From positions 155,134-219,133 of the forward strand of contig SADC01000289.1 of assembly GCA_004194705.1 (NCBI GenBank): DNA of 64,000 bases, in the 5' to 3' direction. Shown here in pieces: positions 12,801-23,559 of the stretch (position 1 is its first letter; each line of letters starts with the position of its first letter). The position numbers and the translations under genes were made by a program. The DNA comes from Ditylenchus dipsaci. Taxonomy: Eukaryota; Nematoda; Chromadorea; Rhabditida; Anguinidae. The notes beneath the pieces were generated by a model that ran no database searches, was not told the origin of the DNA, and was given only the letters and a program-made list of their open reading frames with translations.

Positions 12801-13083
12801 CCTTGGGCTCAACTAGGCCTGACTCCCTTCCCACCTAATTCATCAAACATATGACGCCAATAGACAAGCAATTGTTTGATTCAGAAGAGCAAAAGCTACT
12901 TATTAATCAAGAAATCTTGTGGCTAGACAACAAATTAACACAATGTTGTTAGTTGACGAGGAAGTAGATAATTGCAAATCAGATTCTAGTCATCCATCCA
13001 GAGTCCAGAGAATCTCAATTATGGATGAGAACGGTGATGTCTATATGGCTGGTGCAGAACAACAATTGAAAGAACCATTTTGA
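6877..13083 (+). CDS. SLC17-like MFS transporter, copy 1 (frame interrupted)
   Basis: This is a multi-exon gene paralogous to the intact copy at 53647-57573. Exons by alignment are 6877-6931, 6982-7076, 7530-7601, 7802-7936, 7983-8088, 8609-8789, 8837-8993, 9711-9845, 9896-10013, 11923-11951, 11997-12090, 12138-12249, 12660-12746 and 12790-13083. The product would be a 12-TM major facilitator of the SLC17 group, whose members carry organic anions such as phosphate, sialic acid, glutamate or nucleotides; the substrate is not predictable here. Typical stretches include LMRGNLSM and FTTGNQLGLSLAMF. Exons 1, 2, 3, 8 and 11 match copy 2 in length exactly. Exons 4, 5, 6, 7, 9, 10, 12 and 13 are each 1-3 bp shorter, which breaks the frame. 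All splice sites are intact and differences from copy 2 are largely synonymous, so the gene may be functional and the deletions consensus errors. A recent pseudogene is the alternative. Confidence 0.75.
7152..7390. mobile_element. MITE-like inverted repeat in SLC17 copy 1 intron 2
   Basis: The left end ATTAGATAGTCTGTAAAGTC is mirrored on the right by GGACTTTCCGGACGACCTAA. The arms continue through CCGTGC and GCACGG, and further inward through CTTAAG and TTTTGTAG-type blocks. No coding sequence is seen. It lies wholly inside the intron between exons 2 and 3. Confidence 0.55.
9051..9180. mobile_element. CCGTATTT-family MITE, 3' end lost
   Basis: It starts TA-CCGTATTTGCTCTATTAA and continues with GAAAAATCTTAAAATTG and GAAATCCTAGTCGAAAAA, which parallels the complete 136-bp copy at 57678-57813. 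The right inverted terminus is not visible. It sits in intron 7 of SLC17 copy 1. Confidence 0.6.
10491..10561. mobile_element. Short Tc1/mariner-like MITE fragment
   Basis: It begins CAGTCGAACCTAGATATAAC and contains an internal inverted segment (AATGGTCGTTATATTGAGGG). The CAGTCGA start and the ATATAACG motif match other elements in the window at 11268, 48319-48494 and 59141-59440. It lies in intron 9 of SLC17 copy 1. Confidence 0.5.
10640..11200. repeat. Tandem repeat, unit about 188 bp, three copies
   Basis: The block GGCTTCTAAAAAAATTTTCC followed by TTGCTCTCCAAATTGGTGAT recurs at about 10719, 10907 and 11095, a 188-bp period. Flanking parts (TCAACATCTTAGCT, CACGTATAATTGAAATGG) recur with the same spacing. 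The second and third copies are closer to each other than to the first. Short frames crossing it are repeat artefacts. Confidence 0.75.
11328..11566. repeat. G-rich minisatellite (AGGCGAGGATAGGCGAGGGT-type)
   Basis: About 240 bp consists of imperfect repeats of GGCGAGGATA and GGCGAGGTA modules. The opposite strand translates as a serine/proline/tyrosine-rich repeat peptide, which I take as a by-product. It lies in intron 9 of SLC17 copy 1, after a fragment resembling a mariner MITE end (TTTGATATAACGTACACC at about 11277). Confidence 0.8.
11786..11858. mobile_element. CCGTATTT-family remnant
   Basis: The right terminus ATTAAGAGGAAATACGG-TA is clear. The left side (TTCTAATTAACGCCCCTCC) keeps only the subterminal CTAATTA...CCCC pattern of the family and lacks the CCGTATTT tip. 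It lies in intron 9 of SLC17 copy 1, just upstream of exon 10. Confidence 0.5.
12284..12608. mobile_element. tRNA-like foldback element in SLC17 copy 1
   Basis: It starts with a run of 13 G followed by AAGCCATTTAGGTATGAAA and ends with the inverse CAAACCTAAATGGCTTTTCC. Each arm contains a B-box-like AGGTTCAATCCC (left, plus strand) or its counterpart on the minus strand, and the right arm holds the A-box complement CGCACTGCGCCACC. It lies in the intron between exons 11 and 12 and is the same family as 21002-21366. Confidence 0.7.
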
Positions 13084-14040
13084 TTATCTATCTTATATCG
13101 CAACATTACCTTTTTGCAAACGAACTCAATTTTATAATATTTATTTCAAATTTTCTTGATATTTATTAACTGAAATTTGCACACCCTGTTGAAGTTAATA
13201 ACTTACACAGTCAAATTGTGTCGGTTTTTTCTCTTTTAAAGATGCATGCTCACTAAGCTTAGGTCCACCAAGTCAAAAAAAATTCAACTTGATTTTTAAT
13301 AAAACAAGGCCTAGAATTTAGTTTTTGGGTATAGGTTTATTAGAAACCAAGAAAACCAATAATTAGGATTTTTTTTTTGAATTAGCGGGCCTAATTTGAA
13401 GCCTGAACATGCCATTATCAATAGACGAAAAATTTTACAAAAAATGACTATCACTTACTTAATTTTTGAGGTCTTAATTTGGTTCACTTTTTATGCTCAT
13501 AGATAGTAAAAGTTCGTCATTTTGGCTGATTGCACCACCTTGGTTCATTGTAATAATCCGGCATCATGCAAGCAATACTTTAGAAAAGTCGGTTCTCCTT
13601 CTAACCGGTTCTCCTTCTAAATGGAGTGGAAGTTGATTGGTCAGACTTGCTTCCGATTGGTTATTTTGTCTCCTTGGTGTGTTTACAATCGATTAAGTGT
13701 ATTCTTTCTCACTTTTCATTTCCGCAATTAAACTTTATTTACTTACTTGTACACACTTGTTGTATTGTTTGAAAAAATATTTTTGTTTGTATATTTTGAA
13801 CAATTTTAACGTTAAATTGCTTTTTGACTTTTCAGGTCTTTAATGTAATCAATTATTAGCAAATATAGAGTGCGGTTTGTCAAACGTCTGAAACTTTGCA
13901 CAGAAGAAATGAACGTTGTAAAATTTCTGAGCGTTAGACGCTACTCAGTAAAATCCCAAATGCGGCCCAGATCAGCTTTTATTATTTCTGAGCATATATT
14001 CTAGGGCAAAACACTATCTCAACAAATTTCGAAAAAATAA
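13084..14040. other. Intergenic DNA with a palindromic repeat core
   Basis: No gene is seen. Around 13296-13355 there is a palindromic core, AAAACAAGGCCTAGAATTTA, with an inverted partner. The same core is found in the two palindromes at 42104-42605 and near 57915-57965, so it belongs to a dispersed family. AATAAA-like signals for SLC17 copy 1 were not clear. Confidence 0.5.
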
Positions 14041-14045
14041 AAACA

Positions 14046-14327
14046 CAGAGCATAGCAAAAAGAGGCGCAACCAACTCGCCAACTTAAAAGCTCGCCAACG
14101 GCTGAAATCGCCAATGAAAAACTCGCCAAAATAATTTCCATTCAAGGGCTCCCTATGGGGGCTGAGGAGGCCCGTTACATCAAATTTTTTCGTTGGCGAG
14201 TTTCCAATAGCCAGTTTTGCCGTTGGCGAGATTTGCAGTCGGCGATTTCTGCCACCGGCGAGTTTTCGCGTTGGCGCGTATTTTGCGTTGGTGAGTTATA
14301 GCGTTGACGAGTCGGTTCCGCAAAAAA
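14046..14327. mobile_element. Foldback built of CGCCAAC modules
   Basis: The left half holds repeated CTCGCCAAC-type modules (CAACTCGCCAAC, GCTCGCCAACGG) and the right half their inverse (CGTTGGCGAG, GTTGACGAG). The outer ends GCGCAACCAACTCGCC and GACGAGTCGGTTCCGC pair. The spacer is about 50 bp. Confidence 0.6.
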
Positions 14328-14497
14328 GTATTTTTAGGATACATATCGCAAGTAAGTGTGTGCGCACATCTCAAATCCTTCCAGCTTTCTATCTACCAAA
14401 TGAGTAGACACATTTTTACTGGTCAGCATGTGCAAAATTTTCCAAGGCAAAGTTTGTTGGATTGGAAAGCTGAATTTGCATAATTTTATTCCAGCAA

Positions 14498-14712
14498 AAG
14501 CAAGTTATAAAGCCTGTTCCAGCGACATCCTACCCACTCTATCCAAACAAAATGAAAGCAGCAGCAGAAAAGCTAAAATTAGGTTGCATTGGTCAAGCGC
14601 TGACCTTTGGACTCTACTTTATCCCACATTCAAGTCCATGTTACTTTGCCTTAAATTGCTTCACAGCCGGCAAATTACCTTCCAAAACTTTGGGCCAATT
14701 AATAATTTAGGT
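14498..14712 (+). CDS. Candidate exon, unrecognised protein
   Basis: After a possible acceptor (TTTTATTCCAG, ending at about 14497) the sequence stays open for 71 codons and ends with TAG at 14712. The translation is protein-like, with a lysine-rich start and hydrophobic stretches such as LTFGLYFIP and YFALNCFTAG. It contains one ATG at about 14550. I do not recognise a family and see no paired exon with confidence. The next 170 bp has more hydrophobic-coding texture (for example IALCLLLAVL) but no clear join. It could equally be chance. Confidence 0.25.
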
Positions 14713-17420
14713 GCAGCTTAGATATGTAATTGCATTATGTTTGCTACTGGCTGTCCTATAGCTGCCTAGTCTTTAATTGGAATATTAGAGTGGGGCACAT
14801 TGCTCTAGCACTTCCCTTTGGAGGCATTTATCAAGGAATGACCAAGGGAATGACCAAGGGAATCCATCACACCCACCCTCATGGACTAGGTGCATAAATG
14901 TGAAAAGGGAGTAATCGGGGTATGTCGTCAGCAGAAGGCAACTCTGCCCGCTAAATACAATTTTGCGGTCTTGCGACTTTGAGCGGTCCTTTGACTGTCG
15001 GCATATGGGGTTAGAGTAGGATGGTCAGTTAATAAGAGGGATTAGCAGTGGATTAATTAAGGCACATTGAGTAACTGGACAGTGGAGCGGAAATTTTTTT
15101 CGAAAAAAGCAAGGAAATTGATTTGTGTAAGTTGTAGAAAAGCCGCTTGTAAAGAAATTAACTTTTAAGCTTTTAAAATTCCTCTAAAATTCTACCAAAG
15201 GACCGCCCTCAGAATTTCACCATCATATTCAGCGTTTAATTTTGCACAAAAGACATATTTTATAACGTACCACCGAAGAGGTTCACGGATCTGGTACAGC
15301 GGTAGAAGGCCGTAATAGAGTACGAAAAAGACTATCCACTACAGTCATTTGTTGAAAGAAATCTGAGAGAAAATATTGAAGTATTCAATATATGCTTGTC
15401 AGTATGTTTGACTGTGATTTTTTAGCTTGCTTGAAAAGTATTCACGAATTTCAAAAAGAAGATTTATATTTGTTTGAATTTTTTGCAAGCACTAGCCTAA
15501 AATTTCTTCAGAAAGCCTAAGAAATAGAGCTTTGTTATGTGCTTTTGGCAGCAAAGCTTAGGTTGAAAGTGAAAATTTGAGTAAGTGGTCAACAGCTAGC
15601 TGGTCGTAAAAGACAGAGTATGAAAAAAGAGTAACTTTGCAGTTATTGCTCATTTATTTTGCTTTGTGCCATTTATTAGTGTTTGAAGTGGCTGACTGAC
15701 TTATTTCTTTGGTAACTTTGCTTATAGACACATAGAGTTAAAATAGCAACCATTTTGCATATTTAGTCTGGTGATTATTTGATTTTATTGGAATATTCTT
15801 CTGATTCTGTTATCCCAATAATACTGGTGTCAACATTCAGTGTCGCTCTTAGGTTGTTTCTTTCATAGTCAACGCTTTTTTCATAGCATTTTTGCAGAGC
15901 ATTTTTCACAGCATTTCTTTAACGAGGGCTGAAGAAAAGGAACAAAAGAGAGGATACCGAATCACGCTCTTCTAGGTCACTTGGAGGAGGAAAGTTATGC
16001 CCCACCGATGCCCCACCGAAATAGTGTCAAACACCAAGGCTTCGTTCTAGATTCAAGAGCTCTTGATAGACTTCAGCAGGCCGCAGCCACCCACGAGCCA
16101 GATATTCTTCAATAGTGAGATGCTCGGTGATCTGGATCCTCAGATCTTCTGTAAAAAAAATTCTCTCTGAAATCGGGTCCTTTCAAGATGTTGATTTATT
16201 TCTAAAGTGTCTTACTATATTTTTCAACCTGAGGGAGAGTACAGGTTATATCTTTAGCTGCGACTTCGTTGTAAAATGATAATGGCTATTCAAACAAAAT
16301 TTCAGATTTTTTCAGATGAGCCCTTGTGAAATCTTTCAAAAAACATCCTTGTTTTTAGGAAACTATGTATTTCATTGTCAAACAACACGACTGTTCGTAC
16401 TAAGATATTTTCAAATTGAAGACGAACAAATGTATGAGTGTGTTTCCAAATCCCTCAGTTACACACAACCAATTTTTATTTTACTTACTTAGATGTGTGC
16501 GCATGCATGGAAGTCGACCGGAAAGTCTTTTGCACACACTTATTTCACCAAAAGAAATTAGCAGAAAGAGGCAAGGGACTGAAGAGAGTCCCAAGTAAAT
16601 TTGAATAAAAGCACTTTCTGGATGTGTATTCATGCTCCTCTAAACATTTTGTGACAAAACTTGGGTGGTAATTAGTGCTACAAATAAATTTCGGATTCCT
16701 TATTGATATTTTTGCAAATTTTGTAACTTGTTTTTTTAAAATAGCTGCGAAAAACTTGGCCCTTGTCTTCAATGGCTATGGATTCTGAGCCTTGATCCCC
16801 AAAGCTGTGTTTAGACATTTTTGCCAAAAAAATTTTATGGTAACCCAGCTTGCTGAACTTGATACTTTTTCGAATGAACTAAAAAGTTTCCCCTCTTTTC
16901 GGCCCGATATTTTTTATGAATTACAACAAACAGCCAATTGCTTGTTTAAGGGATGAAATCTTTTATGAAAAAGTTAACAAAGTTTATGAGAAAATTTGTT
17001 GTAAAACGAGACTTACAGATATTTTTTTTCAAAAACAAGGACATTTGGTCAAAATAAGTACATTTTAGGGTATTTCGGCAAAAATATGATATATTATCCA
17101 GAGCTTATTGCTCTTTTGCTGCTAAAAAAGATTTTAACGTAAAATTAAAAAAAAATAAAGTAATTATGCTGTTTAGGACCGACCTTCTTTTTTTCGTACA
17201 AATTGTTGGGCCATTTGTTGTGTATTATATGAGTGTGTATGAGTGTGTATGAATTTGTTGTCTGAGTTTGAATATTAAATTGTGTATAAATAAGTTTATT
17301 GATAATATCTCTAGTCTCAAAAGAAAGAAAAAGTCCAAAAAAATGACGGTCGGCCCCAAACAGCATAAGTACCGAAAATAAGATTTGGAATCCCAAAATA
17401 AAAACAAATCTTAAAACAAG
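14713..17420. other. Intergenic DNA, no gene recognised
   Basis: The stretch is AT-rich with no supportable exon. There is a short direct repeat, GGAATGACCAAG, at about 14836-14865. The motif AAAAGGAACAAAAGAGAG at about 15943 also occurs at about 9176, which marks a dispersed repeat. An open frame on the minus strand at 17145-17504 overlaps a GT/CA-rich tract and the foldback that follows, so it is not called. Confidence 0.5.
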
Positions 17421-17424
17421 GAGC

Positions 17425-17850
17425 TGGGGCCATAGTGACCGCGCCGTCCTTCGCCGTCCTAATTTTTCATCGCCGTCCTGCGTTTTAACCATATTTTTCA
17501 TCATGGACAGCTTTTTTATTTCAAAACATATAATAAGTTTTTATTTTTAGACTTAATTTCGGGCGACCGTCCAATTTTCTTTCATTTTTATTTTTTAAAA
17601 AATGGGGTCGTCCTGATTTTACACAAAAAATGTTTTTCAAAAAGTCGATTAAATTAAGACAGCTCCATTTTTTGAAAAAAAATGAAAAAACTTGTACGGT
17701 GGCCCAAAATTAAGTATAAAAATTGCTTACATGTTGTAAAATAAAAATAGCTGTCAATAATGAAAAATATGGTTGCAATGCAGGACGGCGATGAAAAAAA
17801 TAAGGACGGCGTAGGACGGCCGGTCACTATACTGGGGGCTTTGGTTTAAA
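17425..17850. mobile_element. Foldback with GCCGTCCT-rich ends
   Basis: The left end GGGGCCATAGTGACCGCGCC is followed by three GCCGTCCT units. The right end is the mirror image, AGGACGGCCGGTCACTATAC, preceded by GGACGGCG units. Interior arms around TTTTTTGAAAAA and GGACAGC-type blocks also pair imperfectly. No coding sequence is present. Confidence 0.65.
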
Positions 17851-20455
17851 ATGTCGAAGAATCAATTGTACTGATTGATATCCGCCCTAAAATAGTTCTG
17901 TATTTAGAAGCAGTTGTTGTTGATTTACAACCATCTATTTTCCCACGCTTTCATTGACCAAAATAAAATTGTTTTCAGTACTCCTAATCATTTTTTAATT
18001 TTGTTACTCTACAGTGTTTACCCAAGCTTTCTCCTTTGTATTTTAAAGCTTTTAAGCTTTATGTGCTTTTTCGTATTACAATTGCAGAAACTGTCATAAC
18101 CTTGAACTTGAAAGGTCCGACAGAAAATTATAGTAACCAGCAAAATTTTTGGACTTGTTCCGTGTCTCTGCTCGTTTTTTCGTAGTTGTGTTCAAATTTT
18201 TTAGAAAAATTGTTTATTTTTATTAGCGGCTAAACTAGTGCCCTTACGCAACTGTGAATGGCATATACAGATACTAAATTTTCATCTGCCGATTAACTCA
18301 ATCTCTCTAACATCAATTAATAAAGGCATGTAGCCTTTGCTATTGCATCACAACCATGTCTCCCCTTCCTCGCACTAATGGGGTCCCGTTTGCTTGTATG
18401 CTCACTTCCTGATTATCCTTCCTGCCCTCTCTGCCCCTACAATACCCCTTAAAGTGGAACATGCCAAGAAGGCAGATGTCGCACTCCAAAACCAACCCAG
18501 CCACCCTCCAAAAAAGAGCAAACAATACCAAATTGGACGACCAGCAATAATGAGCCAAGGATATAATGACCCTAGTTCACACACACACCACATTGCTGTT
18601 GTAATCATTGCCTGTCAGCCAACTTTCACTTATCAGCCACGTTTATGGCTGTTATGCCCCACAGAGACATGTGCCAGTATTTGCCACACCAATAAAGAGG
18701 TCTTATCTAGGGTTGGGGATCTTTAGATGTATTTACTGCCTTTTTTACTGCCTCTTTGTTGATTAAAGCCCATGATGATTGCAAGGTTAGGGATCAGTGG
18801 GTTGGACCAATGTGACTCACTTAGCATGAATCACTTGTTTCTCAAAACGAAACTTATAAATTTTGACATTTCCGTACCAGGTTTTTTGTTGCTGGAGCTG
18901 GGATTTTTCGAAAAGTGACCCAAAATCACCTCTTGAACTCATTTTTCCTGCTCAACGCCATAAAAGAAGCATTTTAAACACTCTGGTTAAAAAGCGTTGA
19001 TTTTTTTTTAAATGTCTCCCACCTCTTAGGGGCAGATGGTCATTTATGGGGTCATTTTTGGGTGATTCATCACATTTTTTGCTGGCAAAAAGACTCTCGG
19101 AATGCATTTCGATCTAGAGTCTTGCTCAGAATTATATCTAAGGTATGCGTGTGTGCGAATCTCAGTCCCAAGCAACCGAGCCCCTGCACCCTCAATAATA
19201 CAAAATAAGTTAACATATTATTTATAAGTACAGATCGAAGTCCTCTAAAAGACATATTTATCCCACATTGCAATCTCAAAAATTAAAAAAATATTTTTTT
19301 TTCACTATTTTAGAGAAAAGATCGTTTATCCAGTACGGGGTTTCAGAACTTTAAAAATAAGTGGTTATCTCAATTCTAATTTTGTGTGAGATCAGCTAAA
19401 TTTTTTATTTTTTGGTGACACATGATACCCAAACGAAAGCTGAGGATCTCCTCTTTCGGAAAATACAGACCGAATTTTATAAACCAGAGAGTCTAGAAAC
19501 TTAGAAAAAAAATGCTTTGTTCATTTTCCTTTCTACTTTTTTAATTTAGCCAAAGTCAGGGGCACTTGAAAGTGTTCAATTTTAAAAATAATTTATTGAA
19601 AAAATCGCATTCATATGTTATTGCTATCTCAGCTATTTTACGAACTTTGATCAAAAAGTAATGAAACTACAAAGACATGTCTAAACTGTGATTGAAACTC
19701 TTACATCAAAATTTCTGTAACTTTTTCTTGCAGACAATCCACTAACCTTGTCCCTAGTTCCAGCTTCAGTTGCATGGAAGTCTCCTTTCTTCTCCATCTT
19801 ATGCAATTTGTCTTGTTGTTGATTAGATCTTAATGATACTACTCCCACTATCTTTGCTGCTCTAGCTGGCTTGAGTGGTTTGGCCTTGGCCATGCCCTTT
19901 CTCATCAATCCTGTCTCAAGTCGCCTTGCCTTGTTTCTGGCATCAGAAGACCACCAACAGCCAGTAGTAGTATCACAAAATATGTGGGTGGATGGATATG
20001 CATGTAGTGTCAATCACGGCTCCAGGGTCACTGCCCACTCATTTACATTTTCAATATATATGGTGGACTGACGCATATTTAGACGATCTCGCCTTTTAAA
20101 AACTTATTCTCTCCTCTTGCGGTGCTTTTCACTTTTGTTTCCTCTCTTTTTCTCTTTTTCCAGCTCTATTCAAATAATAATATGTGCAAAAAATTGGCAC
20201 TTGTCCTTGAATAGGGGGGGGAGTTGTTATATTGGTTTGGGAGGGTATGTCGAGCTACGAAAAACAATATTTGTGGCGGTTATAGTTTGAGTGGGCACCA
20301 GTATTATTTGCTTTGGGAATACTTGGCTGTAACTAAATTGCAGCACCGAATATTGTTATTTCTATAATTTAGTTTAAATCATAGAAAAACAAGTAAGGGC
20401 GCGGGAAGTAGTCACATTTATCGGAGCACATAATTCCACGAAGTCAAATTTTGTT
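17851..20455. other. Intergenic DNA, one candidate exon inside
   Basis: Apart from the minus-strand candidate at 19744-19973 I see no supportable gene. The stretch 18350-18720 is less AT-rich and has open frames on both strands, but no convincing splice sites or recognisable protein. Confidence 0.45.
19744..19973 (-). CDS. Candidate exon of a basic, unrecognised protein
   Basis: On the minus strand an open stretch ends at a good donor (GGGACAAG|GTTAGT, exon end about 19744), and a possible acceptor (TGATGCCAG) lies near 19955. The peptide is rich in Lys/Arg and Gln (KGMAKAKPLKPARAAK, SNQQQDKLHKMEKKGDF), unlike the low-complexity frames nearby, and base composition is less AT-rich than the flanks. 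The frame remains open to about 20013. I do not recognise the family and could not find partner exons. It may be one exon of a nucleolar-type basic protein or a relic. Confidence 0.3.
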
Positions 20456-20458
20456 CAG

Positions 20459-20868
20459 TACAGTGGAGTCCCAATGACGCAACACCTGCTCAAGTTCGTT
20501 CCCGCTTAAGGTCCGACACTCTTTTGAGCACTATTTTCGAAATTTTTTATCAACTCTGTTTTGACAGTCTGGTCCCATAGTTCCAATTTTATCGGTGTTT
20601 TTTTTTGAATTCCGCAATTTAGCCACTTCAAAAGCAAAATCTTGATAACCTGGCACCCTATTTTAATAACGGCTGCAGGATTGACGGGATTTAGTTTTTT
20701 TAGCGGACAAATTATTGATTTTTTGAAAAGCGATTGGCAAAATCAATACGCTATTAAGGACCAGACCGTCAAAAGAAGATTGGTAAAAGCCTTCGGTAAT
20801 TAGATTAAAAAATGTCGCACCCTTAGTCAAAACTTAGGAGATGCTGAATCATAGGAGCTCAATTGTAT
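20459..20868. mobile_element. Degenerate TIR element, CAGTGGAGTCCC type
   Basis: The left end TACAGTGGAGTCCCAATGAC and the right end (minus strand TACAATTGAGCTCCTATGAT) are imperfect inverted copies, continuing into CACCTGCTCAAGTTCG and CATCTCCTAAGTTTTG. The subterminal phrase GGTCCGACACT is shared with the element at 59141-59440 (GATCCGACACTT). No intact transposase is visible. Confidence 0.45.
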
Positions 20869-21001
20869 TAGACCGCTATGAAAAAGTCCTTCCAAAAAAC
20901 AATTTATCAATATGTGGCTACTACTGATTTAGCCTTTCAAACATGGAACTTAAAACAATTGAAATAAGATTGTTTCATGGCTTTCAAATTTTGCTGTTTA
21001 A

Positions 21002-21366
21002 AAGGGGGGGGGAAGCCATTTAGGTATGAAAAAGTGGCTTCCGTGGCGCAGTGCGAAAGTGCTCGCGTTTTTGGCCCAAAATGGTGTTTTTTTGGTGTTT
21101 GCAGGTTCAAAACCACGTAGTGGCACACTATTTTTTTTTGGTTTTTTTGGGCAGTTTAGAGGTAATTAGACTTTTTTGACGCCAGAATCGGGATCAGCGA
21201 CCCAAATTACCTCTAAACTGGCCAAAAAAACCAAAAAAAATGTGTCACTACGTGGGTTTGAACCTGCAACACAAAAAAACACCATTTTGGGCCACAAAAC
21301 GCGAGCACTTTCGCACTGCGCCACGGAAGCCACTTTTTCAAATCTAAATGGCTTCCCCCCCCCTTA
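21002..21366. mobile_element. Foldback with tRNA-like arms
   Basis: The element starts GGGGGGGGGAAGCCATTTAG and ends with the inverse TAAATGGCTTCCCCCCCCC. Each arm carries, in order, GGCTTCCGTGGCGCAGTGCG (tRNA A-box-like), a GTGCTCGCGTTTT segment, then AGGTTCAAA-CC (B-box-like). The arms are about 150 bp and highly similar, joined by a short spacer near 21165-21190. It is the same family as 12284-12608. Frames of about 60 codons running through it on both strands are mirror artefacts of the two arms. Confidence 0.8.
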
Positions 21367-21369
21367 AAT

Positions 21370-23240
21370 ACTAGTTTTTAGAACGCAAGTATTGATTAAC
21401 TAGCGGATTCTATTAACGTACATTTCGAAACTCATACAAAAATATTTTATCACGAGATTTTATGTTATCTCAAGATTCTTTCAAGAACCCAACGATTTAA
21501 AAAAGTTCTTGGGCAATATGTAAAATGTTTCTGATCTTGTTGAACTTTCTGCCTGAAGACTACAGAAGCATGTATTGTTTAATCTATTGTATAAATTATT
21601 GGTTTGCTGCTGTATTGTGAAAGACAGCATGGGTAATCCGTCTTGAAGTGCTTAGGTCTATGGCTTCCTCCACCCATCTTCATCAATCTGTCTTTGGCGG
21701 ACAGGCAAGCAACATTTAGGCGGCTTGCCTTTAATCTCTCGAAACCCTACTGCAGTATAAACAGTAATGGATACTTCAACTAATGTGACAATTAGAATTA
21801 TAATTAAGCAAGGCTAAAAATTGTGCTATCCATTGTTTTTGTCCACTCCCTCATAAATCTTTCGCCTTTAACCAATCGCCATATTCCGAAACTGAATTTG
21901 TATTCAAACAAATTTAAAAAATGTGACTGCCGCCAGCAGGGATCGAACCCACCTCCATCCTTATCACACAGTTGATGATGTTTTTTCAAAATTTTTTCTA
22001 ATATACAAAAAGTCATGGGAAAGTCGGAATCTTTATGATTTTAAGAACCATACTGGCCAATAAGATTAGGCGAAAGACGGGAATCAAATTTGAGAGACTA
22101 CTATGCAGTATTTACAGGTCATCCCGAAGGTATATCTCAATAAACAGACATTTATCAAAAAAGTCCTTCAGGCTAAGTTGTGTTTTAGAATGAAATTTTT
22201 GCTAGTTATATCCACGAAACCAGCCCGTAACCTTTTTACAGATCCATTAGCACCACCACATCCTATTAAAACTTACACAGCAAAGTAGTAGCAGTAGTCT
22301 TGCCGCAAATAGAACGCTTTTCTTCGTTAGTAGCAGCCTTTACTATTAGTCCATCCATTTAGCATTCCCCTTGGAATGCCCGAGTTTTAGCAGTGCCCAC
22401 CCAACCAAAAATGTTCTTTTAGTCCTTATTCACCCTCAATTCATTAGTTTGTGTCGCTCTTTATAACCAAATAAAATAGTGGAGCTGTCCACAAAACCAC
22501 TACTTTACTGTTGTATTTGTTGTTGTCCATTTGGGTGTCTGAAAACACCAACAAAATTATACTAATTGTTGCCACATCATCCAAACTATTACTTTGTGGT
22601 GTTGGCAGGCAATGGTCATATATTCTTTTTTGTTGTTTACATGACTATATCTTTATTGTGGTGGCTAGGGTAGAGTTAACTACTACTACTTGTTGTTGTT
22701 CACTTTACAAGTGCCTCTCCTTCAACTATTTCATCGCACAAAACTTTGTTTGTGCAATTGTATGAGTAATTCGACTAAAATTATAGCAAAATTATTTTGA
22801 GTACTTTATTATTTACAAAGGAACACATGCAGACAGTAAGTGAGCGATACCGGGAAAGCACTACATACCATTCGATAAAAATGCTTATTTGACTTAGAAC
22901 CCTTTTTTGCTTTTGTAAGTTTATATACAACAATTCTATAGTTTAATTTCCGAAAATCAGTACATTTTAGCATTTTAAGGTATTTTCGGTTTTTTGTTGT
23001 CAGTAATATCAAAATTCATACAGTACTAGGTGGACTGGCGCCTTACAGGCGCCTAAATAACAAAACATTTTTGTATTTACCGCCGAAAATGGATTTGACA
23101 AAATATACTCTATTAAAACATTGGGCATATAACAGCAATATTAACACACAAAATTATTTAGGTTATATTTATATTTATTATATTTTTAAAATTATTTCAA
23201 AAGGTATTTGCCCATAATATCAAAAACCCCCTAAAATACC
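21370..23240. other. Intergenic DNA with a tRNA-like fragment
   Basis: No gene is supported. On the minus strand near 21930-21962 there is a perfect B-box (GGTTCGATCCCTG) within GATGGAGGTGGGTTCGATCC, but no matching A-box, so this is a tRNA-3'-half-like repeat. The remainder is AT-rich unique-looking sequence. Confidence 0.45.
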
Positions 23241-23242
23241 CT

Positions 23243-23546
23243 GCACGACGAACCTAAAAATTAAGTGACGTCTCAGGGGTGTCGGCCAAATGAGCCGTGC
23301 GATAACTCAAAATGTAGCTCAGAATTAGCGCTACAACGTAACGTTGAGCTTTTCCCGACTTCGGTACAAAAATCCCCGAAAAAAACCCTTACTATTCAAA
23401 AAAATGCCCAAAAGGGTCAAAAACCGTGCACGACGAACCTTAAAATTAAGTGACGTCTCAGGGGTGTCGGCCAAATGAGCCGTGCGATAGCTTAAAATGT
23501 GGCCAAGGATTCGGGCTACAACGTAACGTTGAGCTTTTCCCGAGTT
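23243..23546. repeat. Tandem duplication, period about 184 bp
   Basis: TGCACGACGAACCT begins at about 23243 and again at about 23427. Each is followed by AAGTGACGTCTCAGGGGTGT and CGGCCAAATGAGCCGTGCGA, then CTACAACGTAACGTTGAGCT. The copies differ at scattered positions. It is a two-copy array with no recognisable product. Confidence 0.8.
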
Positions 23547-23559
23547 CTTATCAGAAAAC

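Noticed and set aside
17145..17504. 119-codon minus-strand frame
   Set aside because: It spans a GTGTGTATGA-rich tract and the end of a foldback and has no domain or splice context.
18394..18726. 110-codon plus-strand frame with overlapping minus-strand frames
   Set aside because: The region is less AT-rich, which lengthens frames on both strands; no family or splice sites were recognised.
21176..21367. Pair of about 63-codon frames with near-identical peptides on opposite strands
   Set aside because: They are mirror translations of the two arms of the tRNA-like foldback.
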